Part shown: piece after piece, positions 1-12,100 of the stretch
Layout of the letters: each line of letters opens with the position of its first letter
How positions within the stretch are numbered: position 1 is the first letter of the stretch
Assembly: GCA_004194705.1 (NCBI GenBank)
Contig: SADC01000534.1
Span: 1-64,000 of the forward strand
Direction of reading: 5' to 3'
DNA from: Ditylenchus dipsaci
Taxonomy: Eukaryota; Nematoda; Chromadorea; Rhabditida; Anguinidae
DNA: 64,000 nucleotides
Translations under genes and position numbers: made by a program
The notes under the pieces: model-generated
Databases searched by the model: none
Told to the model about the DNA's origin: nothing
The model's input: the letters and a program-made list of their open reading frames with translations, nothing else

Positions 1-108
1 AATAGTTCCAGATTTAAATAAACAAATTCAATTATGGATTGTCTCGTCCAGATTTGTCGATATAGGCAGTCTAGTTTCAATATTAGTATTCTTTTCTGGA
101 TCTGATTT

Positions 109-765
109 TTGTTAAGCTGCTCTATATTGATGTCTGCCAAAAAGGTTAGTCTTAAAGCTTCAAAATCCAGTGCTGCTGAAACCGGATCACCTAGTGGATT
201 GGGTAAATGCGAGCAAAATTCAGTGCCTTGCAAAGTTCCAGATAAGAATATTTTTGATCCAGACAATATTAACGGTCGTTCTAATACCGTAATATCTCCA
301 GTTTTTGACCATTGTTTTCGGAGCAGTACTCCTACTTTACGTACACCACGAAGTTCCAGTCATGACTTCTCAATTCATCAGTGGTCAAATAACTTTTCTA
401 GGGCATCAAATATAGTGGGCATGCTTCAACGTACTGATCTGCCTACAAATTTTGGAAACAGGGGTTCTAGAAGCTCCAGCAGGGAATCTTTCGTTCTCGA
501 AACTCCTCGCGAATCCAGTAGCGATGATCAGCTAAGTCATAGATCTTTTTCAGGTAGACGAAGTGTCCAGAAAAACATCCAGGATAGTTCCGGTGTCACT
601 TCGACATCAGACGTAGGATTATTTTTGACTAAGGATATTTCTAATGTGGTGGGAGACCATCAAGCCTCCAGACAAATATACAGTAAGCTTACTTTATTAG
701 AATCCAGATTCAAACGGGATTTGCATCTCCTGTCCGGAACCAGTGTAATCAAGATAAGCAGGTGA
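109..765 (+). CDS. Gag-like open frame of the retroelement
   Basis: An open frame of 218 codons, rich in Ser, Pro, Arg and Asp, sits where gag is expected, upstream of the polymerase region. I see no zinc knuckle or capsid signature, so the gag assignment rests on position and on likeness in layout to the frame at 37121-37867: both follow a short T-rich leader and both are rich in VP, SP, DP and SS pairs created by the TCCAG word. The frame closes at a stop at 763-765; the sequence after it is still dense in TCCAG but broken by stops, so the true protein was probably longer. Confidence 0.5.
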   Translation: MLSCSILMSAKKVSLKASKSSAAETGSPSGLGKCEQNSVPCKVPDKNIFDPDNINGRSNTVISPVFDHCFRSSTPTLRTPRSSSHDFSIHQWSNNFSRASNIVGMLQRTDLPTNFGNRGSRSSSRESFVLETPRESSSDDQLSHRSFSGRRSVQKNIQDSSGVTSTSDVGLFLTKDISNVVGDHQASRQIYSKLTLLESRFKRDLHLLSGTSVIKISR

Positions 766-1312
766 CGTTCCAGGAAAAGAGTATTTCGAATTTGTCGAAA
801 TTACTGAGGATCTCCAGTCCCAGATTAATGTTCTTTCTGAAGAACAAAGGCTCCAGATTTTAGATAATAATGATTTAGACGAGACAATAGTTTCGTTAAG
901 GAATATGTAGATCTCCAGATTTCTAAACTCCAGGGTGACGCTTTACGGTCTTCTCATGATCGTTTGGCACTTTTGTATAATAAGTGTGCTCAAACACTTC
1001 TCCAGCGTACTGAATAGTTATCTAGGCTCAAAGTCAAATTTGATAGGTCCGAAGAACGTAGGAAAGAAGTTCCAGTTAGATTAGAAAATCCAGTACTAGT
1101 CCAGAAAAGTGTACAGACTACTTCGTCTTTCACGTATAAACTTCAAGATGACGACGATCCAGGAGAGATATCTCAAATTATGGCATTCAGCCAAAATCCA
1201 ACTTATTTAGCATATCTCGAGAAAGTAAGACTTGAGAATGCTAGATTATGTAAGCGCCAAGCCGCGAATCCAGTCATTATAGATTCCGCTCTGGAAGATA
1301 TATACGTGAACG

Positions 1313-1753
1313 ATGATCCAGATAAAGTGCGAATTACTAATTGGAGGTGATGTTATGTCCTCTTTTCCAGAATATATGGTAAACCAGCAACGTCTGCAGT
1401 TTACAATGGGGTCCAGAACTTTAAGGATAGGTGATCCAAGGCGTTATTGTACATGGGATGTGTACGTTCTAGATGATGTGCAAGTTCCAGCTAATAGTGA
1501 TTTACTTGTTCGTATGTGGACAGAGCCAGTTAAAAAGTCCAGTTCGAACGCTATTCTAATTCAGCATAGTGATTTTCTAGAAGTGTTATGGGTTAGACTT
1601 CAAAGTGGAGTTTATGAACTAGAGCGAAGTTCCAGAATAGGTTATAAGGTTTTGGTTACTAATGTTACAAATCAGTCGATCCAGTTAAGACAGAATCACC
1701 TATTGGGTTGTGCGTCGTATCTTTATAAGGAAAAAGTCGAATTTGTTGTATGA
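1313..1753 (+). pseudogene. Retroelement protease/reverse-transcriptase linker fragment
   Basis: This open frame carries a GGDV-type motif (LLIGGDV) near its start, as found after the active site of Ty3-type proteases, followed by a beta-strand-rich stretch and a run ending in an NHLLG-like block, typical of the region leading into reverse transcriptase. It overlaps the next frame (from 1710) by about 44 bases in a different phase, so either a frameshift is used there or an indel has broken the polyprotein. The protease catalytic Asp triad is not visible within this frame. Confidence 0.55.
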
Positions 1754-3419
1754 AGCTCCAGAAATAACTTCAGAAATGGTGGACCATTGCTCAAGTCTTA
1801 CTGAGATAGACCCATCATATGTGGTGGATTTATCTAAATGCGAGTGTTCCAGTGTTGAGAAGTCCCAATTACAAAAGTTGTTGGACAACTTTAGCGATGT
1901 ATTTTCTAAGTCCAGATACGATCTCGGTCACTGTACGATCGACCCTCAAACGTTTACTACTACGACGGAAGTTCCAGTCAAGTCCAGAATATTTAAGACT
2001 CCTTTTAAGTACAAAGAGGAAATTAAGAAACACGTCCAGATTTTGGTAGATAGTGGGGTCATGGTGGAGTCTGATACACCATGGGTTTCCAGTTTAGTTG
2101 TCGTCCAGAAAAACGACGGGAGTCTACGTCCTTGCATAGACTTCCGCGAACTTAATAAGGTCACTGTTCCAGATCTATATCCAATGCCTCGTATTGATAC
2201 GATCATTGAGGATTTAAGTAAGGCCTATTATTATACGTCTCTAGATTTGTCCAGTGGTTATATGCAAATTCCGTTAGACGAAGAGTCCAGTAGAAAGTGA
2301 GGAGTCATCACGGAAGATAAGATCTACCAGATGGTTATGATGCCATTCGGTTTACGGAATCCTACTAGTATTTTTAATAGGGCTATGTCTATGGTTCTAG
2401 AAGGTGAAAAAGATGTTCTAGCTTATGTAGATGATATTGTCATTTACACGCGTGTCGATGATTTCCAGGTACATCTCGAGCAAGTTGAGCGAGCGTTATC
2501 CAGATTTAGAAAGTTCAATCTCAAACTTTCTCCTAAGAAATGTGATTTTGCGAGGAAGAAGCTCCAATTTCTAGGAGATGAGATAAGGAAGGATGGTTAT
2601 TCTCCAGTCGAGAATAACATTCGGCCTATCGTAGATTTTCCAGCTCCAGTTAACATAGCAGAGTTACGTCGATTCTGTGGTATGGTTGCATTCTTTCGGC
2701 GGTTCATTCCGAATTGTTCGACTGTAATTGAACTTTTATCCAGGTTGTCAAAGAAAAACACTTCGTTTTCTTGGGGTCCAGATCAACAGAAAGCCTTCGA
2801 GCAACTTAAGTTAGCTTTAACCAGTTCTCCGGTTCTAGCTTTTCCAGATTATAGTAAGGAATTTATAATAGACACCGACGCTTCCGACGTCGGACTAGGT
2901 GGTGCTTTACTCCAGGAATTAAATGGACCTAAGCAGGGTGTTCAGGCCATTCCTTATACTAGTAAAACTTTAAACTCCAGTGAAAGGAAGTGGTCTACCA
3001 CTCAAAAGGAGTTAGTGGCAATTGTTCACTCTCTTCGAACTTTCAAACCTTATATTTATGGCTATCCAGTTTTGATTAGGATCCGTACGGATCACAAACC
3101 TCTGACGTTTCTAATGAAAAAGAAGGATGCAAATGCAAACCTTTCTCGTTGGTGGTCAGAGCTCCAGTCATATAACATATCAACTGAGTATGTTAAAGGT
3201 GCCAGGCATACGCTTAGTGACGCTTTGTCGCGAGCAGTTCAAGAAGATTTAGATGTAGAGAATGTTCCAGAAATAGAGGATATAACAGACCATTCGTGTC
3301 TGCATTTTGGTGAAGTTCCAGATGACTACGATCTCGATCGTAGGTTTGATGTTAGTTACCATTATTTCGATGAAGAAGATCCAGATCCAGTTAGGTGGAA
3401 CACTTTAAACCCTAGATGA
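1710..3419 (+). pseudogene. Reverse transcriptase and RNase H of Ty3/gypsy type, with in-frame TGA
   Basis: The frame holds the reverse transcriptase fingers and palm blocks: a KVTVPDLYPMPRID stretch, the LDLSSGY block, an MPFGLRN block and the catalytic YVDD box in LAYVDDIVIYTR. RNase H follows with DTDASDVGLGG and a TDHKPL block. A TGA at 2298-2300 interrupts the frame between the palm blocks while the phase is the same on both sides, so it is a point mutation or a recoded codon, not a frameshift. Coding ends at 3419 soon after RNase H; integrase would normally follow. Family membership is secure; activity of this copy is unlikely. Confidence 0.88.
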
Positions 3420-3881
3420 TTTTCAAATACGAAATCTGATTTTAGAATTTTTCTTTTGTCTGATTTCAGAAAAAAAAATGTGGAAGCTCTGATTTTCGGA
3501 CTATTCCTTTTTAGTATGATTCCAGTTTCGGCCCTACTGAACAATCTGGTTTATTTTCCAACTTTGGCCGCCTTTCTCATTTTTCATCATTTTTTTATGG
3601 TACCACCTTATTCAAGCCCCAATGCTAAGTTACTATTATTTACAATTTCAGCATTTTCTAAAATGTTTTATTTGAGCGAAAATTTTGCAAACACAAAATA
3701 AAACACTAACAAAGATTATGCACACCAAAAATAAATAGAATTTCCAAGAGGCATTGTGATTTGAGCGCTTGAGGAATACAATAGATAAAGAAAACACAAC
3801 GACAGCACTTTATTGACATTTGTTAAAAAAAATCTTTTAAAAAATAGTTGCTAGTTCTGTAGAATATACAAAGGCTGTATG

Positions 3882-4282
3882 TGAAAACTCCCGGCAAATG
3901 TGTGAAATTTCCCGGTGAATTTGTTAAGGCTTTCATTCTTAGTATTTTTCTTATAAATTTTAATTTTTTTTCAACCAGCACCTAGCCCAGGATCTCAGCT
4001 TTCTGACAAGCCATCAACCGACTTCACGTGTTTTTAAAAAATTGGAGGAAAAGGTCTTCAATGGACCAAATTTTCGAAAAATTTCCTCTATTGAAAGACT
4101 TTTTCCTCCAACTTCTTCAAAGCACATGTGGTCAGTTGATAGCTTGTCAGAAAGCTCAGATCATGGGCTATGTGCTGGTTGAAAAAAAATTATAGGAAAA
4201 CTACTAAAAAAAACTTTACAAATTTGCCCGGAAAAATCTATTAAATTTGCAGGGAAATTTCACAGATTTGCCGGGAGTTTTC
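3882..4282. repeat. Fold-back repeat, ~400 bp
   Basis: The left end GAAAACTCCCGGCAAAT is answered by ATTTGCCGGGAGTTTTC at the right end. Further in, the arms pair through a CCAGCACCTAGCCC / GGGCTATGTGCTGG block and a TTTCTGACAAGC / GCTTGTCAGAAA block. Most of the element is arm. No target duplication was resolved. Confidence 0.8.
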
Positions 4283-4744
4283 AATTCGATATATTCAATT
4301 CGATCCATATACAAAACGTTAGAAATGAAAATATTGTTGGTTTACAAATACAAAAGAAATGAGCAAATTTGATATAAGTGTATAAATATTTTATAAGTGA
4401 AAAAACTTAGTTGTCATAAGTGAAGAAAGCACCCTTTTAACAAGTAGAAAGAAAAAAATTGAAACTCTTTAAACTCTTTGTTTTAAACTCAAAAATTAAC
4501 GAGAAGTCATAAAATATATCAGATTGCGAAGGACTTGCAGAAGACCTGTTGTTTGTTGATTTGTAAAAATTCTTTTTGGAAATTCGGAAATTAAAAGACG
4601 TATTCTGTAATTTTACAGAAGTCAATAAGAAACCTTGTTGCCTTAATTTTTTGGCGAAGGTTTCCTTCAAATTCATTGTGTTCCCTGACTCATTCTGAAC
4701 AACCTAAACTTTGGTCGACGCATTTTTACATTGAAAAATTTTGA

Positions 4745-5528
4745 GTAGGCGCGATTTTTAAAGTATTTTGTTTGATATTTCTCAAAGTGAGTATTTTTTC
4801 TTTTTAAGGTTTCTAAATCATTTTTATACTCTGTATTTACAAGTTATATACTATTCGACGCAGCATTCATTATTAATTAAGAGCTCTTTCATTCTACAGA
4901 AAAACATTGTGCAAATGACAGTAGAAATTGAAGTATGTAAGCCTCTAAACAGAAAAAAAATTTCTCAAACAATTTTGTCACTCTAAACAGACCTCCCCAC
5001 GGCAGATAAGCGGACCTAACAAAAAAAACTTCTTTCTAACGCGCATTTAATTTTTCATTGAATAGTGTAACAAAATCGAAAAAAAAACGATCCATCCAAG
5101 AACATATGGCCAAATGAAGTTGAGTGGTGGCTGAGAAATGTCAATTTTTTAAAAAATTTCTCAAAAAACTATCATGCTTATCGTGATCTATTTATTGTGA
5201 TGAGAAAAAAAATTTCACTATCCGATGCAGAATGCGCTTTCTAAATGCGCTTTCTAATAAAAAAAGAAGTTTTTGTTAGGACCGCTCATCTGCGGTGTGG
5301 AGGTCTTTTTAGGGTGAAAAAATTGTCTGAGAAACTTTTTTTTTCTGTTTAGAGGCCTACATACTTCACTTTTTACTGCCATTTGCAGAATGTTTTTTGA
5401 AATAGCTATTAATGCTACGTCAAATAATATATAACTTGTAAATACAGAGCATAAAAATTATTTAGAAAACTTAAAAAGAAAAAATACTCGCTAGTAGAAA
5501 TTTCCAACAAAAATTCCAACGCGCCTGT
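4745..5528. repeat. Fold-back repeat, ~780 bp
   Basis: The left arm (from GTAGGCGCGA, with GAGTATTTTTTCTTTTTAAG) is the reverse complement of the right arm (CTTAAAAAGAAAAAATACTC ending near CGCGCCTG). Inner blocks pair as GACCTCC..GCAGATAAGCGG / CCGCTCATCTGC..GGAGGTC. The arms have drifted by a few substitutions. It lies just outside the 3' end of the Pez-like gene. Confidence 0.8.
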
Positions 5529-6100
5529 TGACCAAAATTAAAGTTATTCATAACGAGTCAGTAAAAACGATGAATTGGACGGAAATTCTTGCCAAAAAAT
5601 TACTATTCGCTACTCGCCACTATCGCCATCTTTGCCATCTTGAGAAAGTGTAAACGAACTAAACGATGTCGGAACATAACGATACTTTTAATATAAAACT
5701 TAAGAAAATTGGGTTTTAGCAAACTTTTGGATCAGCCCAATACTTTTTCCTAGTACTAAAATTCAAATACTCTATTGTACTTCTTTGGAGTAAGAAGAGG
5801 CCGGTATGGCGGAAGGAGATTAAAAGTTGGATTCAGATTCCTATAAAAAGGGTCACCATGTTGGTTGAGGGACAATGTAAAGAGAGTCGACTGTAGGCAA
5901 ATTTCAATTTTTCAAAAAGTAAAATAGTTATAAAGAAAACAAGACAGATATCGTTATTTGACATGGTAAAAAGGAAAAATAATAAACATATTTACGTATA
6001 TATCTCAGTTGTCTATATAAATGTGGCACGTAAGTGATCAAAAGTAATTAGTGCAAAAGTAGCAAATAGAACAAACAGTGACTATTGGATTTTATTATTA

Positions 6101-9100
6101 TTAAATAAGACGAGACTTCTGCAAAAAGCTCACAATTAGCTCGTAGACAAAACGATACTGACTCGCATTTTTGATCAAACACATTCTTTGTTGGCGTAAT
6201 GACCTCAACACTTGGGCTATTTCTATATCCTAAATTGTGCAAGTTAAACACAGGATCTGTCAAGAAAACTTGACTACTTTCAAATTTTTTATTTTTCGCT
6301 TGTAACTGCCATCGTCTAGGCTTTTCAAAATGCCAAAATTGTTCGGTTTTTTGGCCGTGTTTGCACGGAGCGGTGGTAAAGCTTGTTGTCAAAGAATTTT
6401 ACATAGCAAATAAGGGAAGGAGTAAGTTGTGCCATTTCAGTTTGTGCCTCTTCAGTTTGTGCTCTTTTTGGCATTTTATCGGTTTAAAATTGCTGATAGA
6501 GGGGCTCAAACTGCCTCAAACTTACTCCTTCCCGCAAATAAGGCTATTTTCTTAGACGTCGCGAGTTCAACCCCACCTGTGGACACCTCCAATTTTTTCA
6601 ATTTTTGCAAATTTTTTTATTATTAGCCCATTCGACGTGAAATCGAAAAGTAGACGTAGGCCATGAAGATCATATTTTAAACCTTTCCTAGAAAAATTTG
6701 AGCACATGCTCGACAAAAGTCTAGACGTCTAGTCAAATACAAGGCGAAAATTAAGCAAATAATTTTCTCGTATAAAAAATGCGGAAATTCGTATTTTTTA
6801 AAACGCTTTATGTAACAAACAAAAGCTTAGGATATACCCTTTCAAAAACTTATGAAATATTTTCTAAAGTCAGATTTCAGAAAACTAGAAATCATTTCAA
6901 GTCCGAAACATGTTTTCCTAGTCAAATTCGATGAGTTGTTAATTTCCCGCAAATTTTTTCAAAAAGCTAAAATTAACGGCTTGAAAAGGGACAAAGCTTT
7001 TCTCGGCTGCAAAAAGACGTTTTTCTGCTGCAAAAAGACTTTTTGAAGTTACTCGGTAATATCCACCTCCCGCCCCCCCCCCCCATTAAGATTTTTGAGA
7101 GTGGTCAAAACTCATTTTTAAGTAATAATTTTGCCATAAAAGGTCCAGAAAAGTAATTTAAAAAGGGATCAAGGGCTGTATTGGGAGCATAGTGACCGCG
7201 CCGTCCTACGCCGTCCTATTTTTTTTTATCGCCGTCCTGCATTTTAACCATATTTTTCATTATGGACCGCTTTTTTTTATTTTACAACATATAATCACTT
7301 TTTATTTTCATACTCAATTTCCAGGCGACCGTCCAAGTTTTCTTTCATTTTTGTTTCCAAAAATGAGGCCATCTTAATTTGACCGACTTTTTTGAAAATT
7401 TTTGTGTAAAATCAGGACGGCCCCATTTTTTCGAAATAAAAAAGAAAGGAAACATGGACGGTCGCCTAAAAATAAAGTGTGAAAATAAAAACTAATTGTA
7501 TGATGTAAAATAAAAAAAGCTGTCCATAATGAAAAATATGGTTAAAATGTAGGACGGCGATGAAAAAAATTAGGCCGGCGAAGGACGGCGCGGTCACTAT
7601 GATTGGGAGGGGAAGGGAATAATACAGGGGCCACTTTTTTTAGCTGATTTACCATGTTTTTCAACTCGGGCCGTGGCAAAAATAGACTCTATATGCATTT
7701 TATGATCAAGGATGTATTATATTACAGTAGCATTGGGGGGGGGCGGTAATATTACAGTAGCGCCAATTGTTTTGAAATTTTTTTTTTGACCAAAGCTGGA
7801 CTTTAGCGTTGGTTTATAACCGAGTAGCGCCGACTTTTTCTTGCTGCAAATCGGCTTTTTTGCTGCAAAAAAAAATTTTTTAAACGTTTTTGCAGCAATA
7901 AAAAGCCGATTCGCAGTGAGAAAAAGTATTTTTGCAGCAAAAAAAGTTTTTTTGCAGCAGAGAACAGGTTTGTCCCTTGAAAAGCCGTTATCGTGATTAT
8001 TTCCGCGTGTAATAAAAAATCGTTGCAATTTTCACGACTGTTGTACAGAATATTAAGTGAAATTGGAGATTCCCAATTGATAAAGCCCAAAAAATTCTAA
8101 AATAGACTTGTTGACAGTCCATTTTGCCTACACAAAAATTTTTGAGGTGGTCATCTTTTTGACACCCTCTGTGGCCCGTAAAATTTCGGGTTTTGAGTCT
8201 GGGTCCAAGATTTCGACAACTCAACATCCAAAATTTTATATGACGCTAGCTCCAAATATTTTTAGCCTATTTTGAGAAAAAGCGGTAATCTATTTAAAAA
8301 AGTCCATACGAAAAATTAAAATCTATAAAATTGTGAACAGGGGTGGACACGGCCGGCCCGGCCTGCCGGGCCGTACCTGCTGCGGGTTTTTTGAGTATAT
8401 TTGAAGCAGGGCTTCCGGGCCCGGGCCGGGCTGAAGACTAGAAAGAGGCGGGCCGGGCCGAACTATCACGGACCTGGGCCGGGCCGCCAAAATTCGGCCC
8501 GTGTCCATGCCTGATTGTGAAATCTTTTGAAGACTAACCACATTGCTCTCAATACACCGAATCAGCACCTCAACCAGGACATATACCCCCGACTCAGCAG
8601 CCCCATCTGTACAATGAACCACTGTTAACGGGCTTTGGTCGTCATCCCTGCTGCTCTGATGCTGGTGGTTGGTGTAGAATGTGCTCTGACTGCTGATTTT
8701 TCGGGGTTGTACGCTATTGGACTGACTATACTGGTGGTGACTTGCTCCATTAGACAGCTGACCTCCATTGCCAGGAGAAGTCGCGTTGACAAACCGACTC
8801 TGAGGAGTTGACACAGAATTGGAGCCATTTACTGAGGTCTGATTGTCGGAATTACCACTGAATTTGATGGAAATCGATCTCAGAACAGGGATCTTTTATT
8901 GGTCACACATACCTGGTAGTGGAATTGTGGGATGCCGCCCCAAAACTTAGCTTCTTTTTCCAGCCTGCAGTGGTATTGCTGGTCTCAACTGACTGAGCCC
9001 TGAGCCTATTGGTAACGTCCGACAGGTTACGCTGAATTTTTAAAATAGGTATTATTCTGAGATATATATTTTTATCTAGAAATGCACTCACTCTTCCTAT

Positions 9101-12100
9101 GCTCCTGCTTCGACTCTTGGCTGAATTGTCGCGATAGGCATTAGAGTCTGACTCCCTTCTCTCGTTTTCAATATGCCTTTTCACACTGTTGACTGCGTCT
9201 ATGAAGCCTGAAAATCAATTGTGATTACAGACATCCACATTGAACTACCAAAAAATAATTTTTTGCTCTACTGAGCCAATTTTCAATATCACAGTATCCC
9301 TCAAGACCAATGTTCACAGAGTTGAACTGATGTATTGGGTTGATCCAAAAGTTCACACGCTTTTTAAATTAAATTTTTGTGGCATTGTGTTTTTTCTTTG
9401 AAATTTTAGACAAGTCTTAAAAATTTGACCTCTTATTTTGTAGCTGACAATCTTGGATACGAAATGAGGGCTGTAGGAACTTTCGTAACAAGACAATTTC
9501 ATAAGAGCGAATTTTCGTCAAAGCAAATTTTCGTAAGAAATTTTTTTCGTAAGAGCGAATTTTCGTAAGAAACTTTTTCGTAAGAGCGAATTTTCGTAAG
9601 AAACTTTTTCGTAACAGCGAATTTTCGTAACAAGCTTTTTCGTAACGCGGTTTTCAGTAACATTAGTGATATGTTAAGTTGCTTTTTTTGCTTTTTGATC
9701 CTCCTTTGATGTTTCTTATAGCTTCTATGATGTTTTGACCAAAAATAGTCAAGAAAAAAATGAAACAGTCAGAGGGTGGAATCGAACCATTAGTGAAAAA
9801 AATTCACCCCATCAACTTACCTACTGCACCATAGATGCCACTAGTGTGTAATAGCTATGTGTAGTATATAATATATAAATTCGAGCTTGGAGTTTTTCAC
9901 CATGCTTTTGGGTATTTCTGCTGGTCTCCTAATGGATGAAAAATCGGGCGTCAACTAATTATCAAAATTTTCAGTCATATGACCTATGCTTACCAACTTT
10001 TGTGCTCATACAGTTAATAGTCATATAATTAACTGTTCGAAGTGCAAAAAGTGACAGAAAGGCCAAAACAAATGAATCAGATGAAATCCTGAATTAGAAA
10101 AATTGATTAAAAGTGAAAAAAATTTCTATTATTTCCTCTTACGAAAGAAATTCGTCACGAAAATTCGCTGTTACGAAAATGTTTCTTACGAAAGTTCGCT
10201 CTTACGAAAGTTCGCTCTTACGAAATTGTCATGTTACGAAAGTTCCTACAGCCGAAATGAGAGGTCAACTTTAAAAAAATTTGTCGAAAAATTAATGGCT
10301 TGTTCACGGTGTTCGAGTTAGAGTTAGATTTCGAGTTCGAGTTCGGGTAAGAGGTGTTCATGTAACCAAAAACCCGAACTCTAACTCGAGGGTGTTCATG
10401 TACATCGAGCTAGAGTTCGAGGTCGAGCTTGAAAATTTTCATGTATATAGCTTAGATAGCTCACAATCTCACCCCAAAGCCGTCTAAAGTCACTAAAAGT
10501 TAGTTTTTGGGGGTTTACTAAAAGAAAATTCAAGTTATGTGTATGAACACCTTCAAATCCAACCTCGAACTCTAACTCTAACTCGAGGTACGTGAACACC
10601 CTCGAGTTAGAGTTCGGATCAGAGGTGTTCACGTAACCAAAAACCCGAACTCGAACTCTAACTCTAACTCGAACAACGTGAACAAGCCATAAAAGAAAAA
10701 TTTAATTTGAAAAAAGCGTGCGAACTTTTGGATCAATCCAATATTTCGAAGGAAAAAAGTGGGGCTATAAGAACCTTTAAATGGGAAACTACGGATTTCG
10801 CGGCCTGCGCTTCCGGCCGAAAATCAGAAAATCTTTAGAGTGGAAGCCGGAAGTCTTTTTTTTAAAGGAACATTTGCGACGCGATGTAGAAGTTGATATA
10901 CTTCTCGATAATTTTTTATATGTTTTCTGCCTAATTTTAAATTGGAGTATCAGGTCGTCAGTATTACACCTGATAAAAAAACTAGTCAAAAACGATGTGA
11001 TTCACAAAAAATTGGTGGTCTTAGTCTTTATTGAGGTGTAACGCACGGTCATTCTCTTTTAACACTCGCATTACGATTTGTATTTTCGGAGTGTATTAAA
11101 AAACAAAAATATCAGTCAAAGTCACTCGGTGGCCCAAGTTATTGGATGCTGAATTAGAAAACTCGACTTTTTTGAATTTAGAAAAAAAAAGTCTCCACTT
11201 TTCGACCCACGGAAAAATAACTTGTTACCTTGTTACCGGTACTTTTTTCTTTTAAAAAAATAATAACATTATCTTGTTCAGAGTAGAATGCTGCACAATT
11301 ACGCGTTGCAAACAGCAATTCGAGTGTTAAACGGGGGAGGAGACTTCTACGGCTACTTTTTGACATTGACTGCTACTTCATTTCACATACATTTTTTCAC
11401 ATTTTTTGTTTTCACATCTCAAATGTTTTACACCAATTTGTAGCTGAGATTCTCCTCTTTCGATTGAGTGGTCAAACAGCCTGATTAAAAATAATTTTCG
11501 AGAAAATCAAAACAAACTCACACTGAAAACCGTGGTTTTTTACCTAGGTGTCTTTAGTAGAGTTTCACCTTACATTTGGTGTGATTTTCTCGAAAATTAT
11601 TTTTAATCAGGCTGTTTGACCACTCAGTCCAAAGAGGAGAATCTCAGCTACAAAAGGATATGGATTTTTTCTGGTGCAAAAAAATTTCTTTTTGGTGCAA
11701 AAAGATTTTATTTTGGTGCAAAAAAAATTTGGTGCAAAAAAGCTCTTTTTTGGTGCAAATTGAATCTTTTTTGTGCAAATATGATCTTTTTTGGGGCAAA
11801 AAGATTTTATTTTGGTGCAAAAAAAATTTGGTGCAAAAAAGCTCTTTTTTGGTGCAAATTGAATCTTTTTTGGTGCAAATATGATCTTTTTTGGGGCAAA
11901 AAGATTTTATTTTGGTGCAAATCGCCGTGGTGCAAATTGAATTTTTTTTGGTGCAAATAGTATTTTTTTTTGGTGCAAATCGAATTATTTTTGGTGCAAA
12001 TAGTATTCTTTTGGTGCAAATCGAATTCTTTTTGGTGCAAATCGTATTCTTTCTGGATAATATTTTTTTGTCCGTATAATACTCGTTTTTGCCCATCGCG

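Larger units (their letters stand above)
1..3419 (+). mobile_element. Ty3/gypsy-type LTR retroelement, partial and decayed
   Basis: This is the internal part of a retroelement that begins left of the window. In order it shows a gag-like region, a broken stretch, a protease-to-reverse-transcriptase linker, then reverse transcriptase and RNase H. No integrase is recognised after RNase H and no LTR was found on the right, so the element is truncated there. Coding is interrupted by stops between 765 and 1313 and by one TGA inside reverse transcriptase. The whole stretch is marked by the word TCCAG, about 60 plus-strand copies by hand count; the word becomes rare right after the coding region ends, so it also marks the element edge. 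A second fragment with the same word bias lies at 36950-37870. Confidence 0.85.
3420..6100. other. Non-coding interval with two fold-back repeats
   Basis: No convincing exon is seen on either strand. The interval holds two long fold-back repeats (listed separately), AT-rich filler, and at its right end the likely 3' untranslated region of the Pez-like gene: read on the minus strand, an AATAAA-type poly(A) signal lies about 10 bases after the stop codon. Confidence 0.6.
9335..10741. mobile_element. Mariner-like element, non-autonomous, with TA duplication and nested insertions
   Basis: The left end TTGGGTTGATCCAAAAGTTC and the right end GAACTTTTGGATCAATCCAA are inverted repeats continuing about 35 bp and are flanked by TA (9333-9334 and 10742-10743). 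The end sequence and the TA duplication fit Tc1/mariner elements. There is no transposase; the inside is taken up by two further fold-back elements (9469-10253 and 10295-10690). Confidence 0.78.

Noticed and set aside
8323..8814. Stand-alone phosphatase gene near 8.6 kb
   Set aside because: It is exon 27 of the 42 kb gene: the upstream exons and the final exon at 6229-6101 join in phase and complete one PTP domain.
11616..12096. Long open frames rich in Cys, Lys and Phe on both strands (for example repeated FWCK and ICTKK)
   Set aside because: They are translations of the TTTTTGGTGCAAA array and recur in the mirrored arm at 13417-14051; repeat, not protein.
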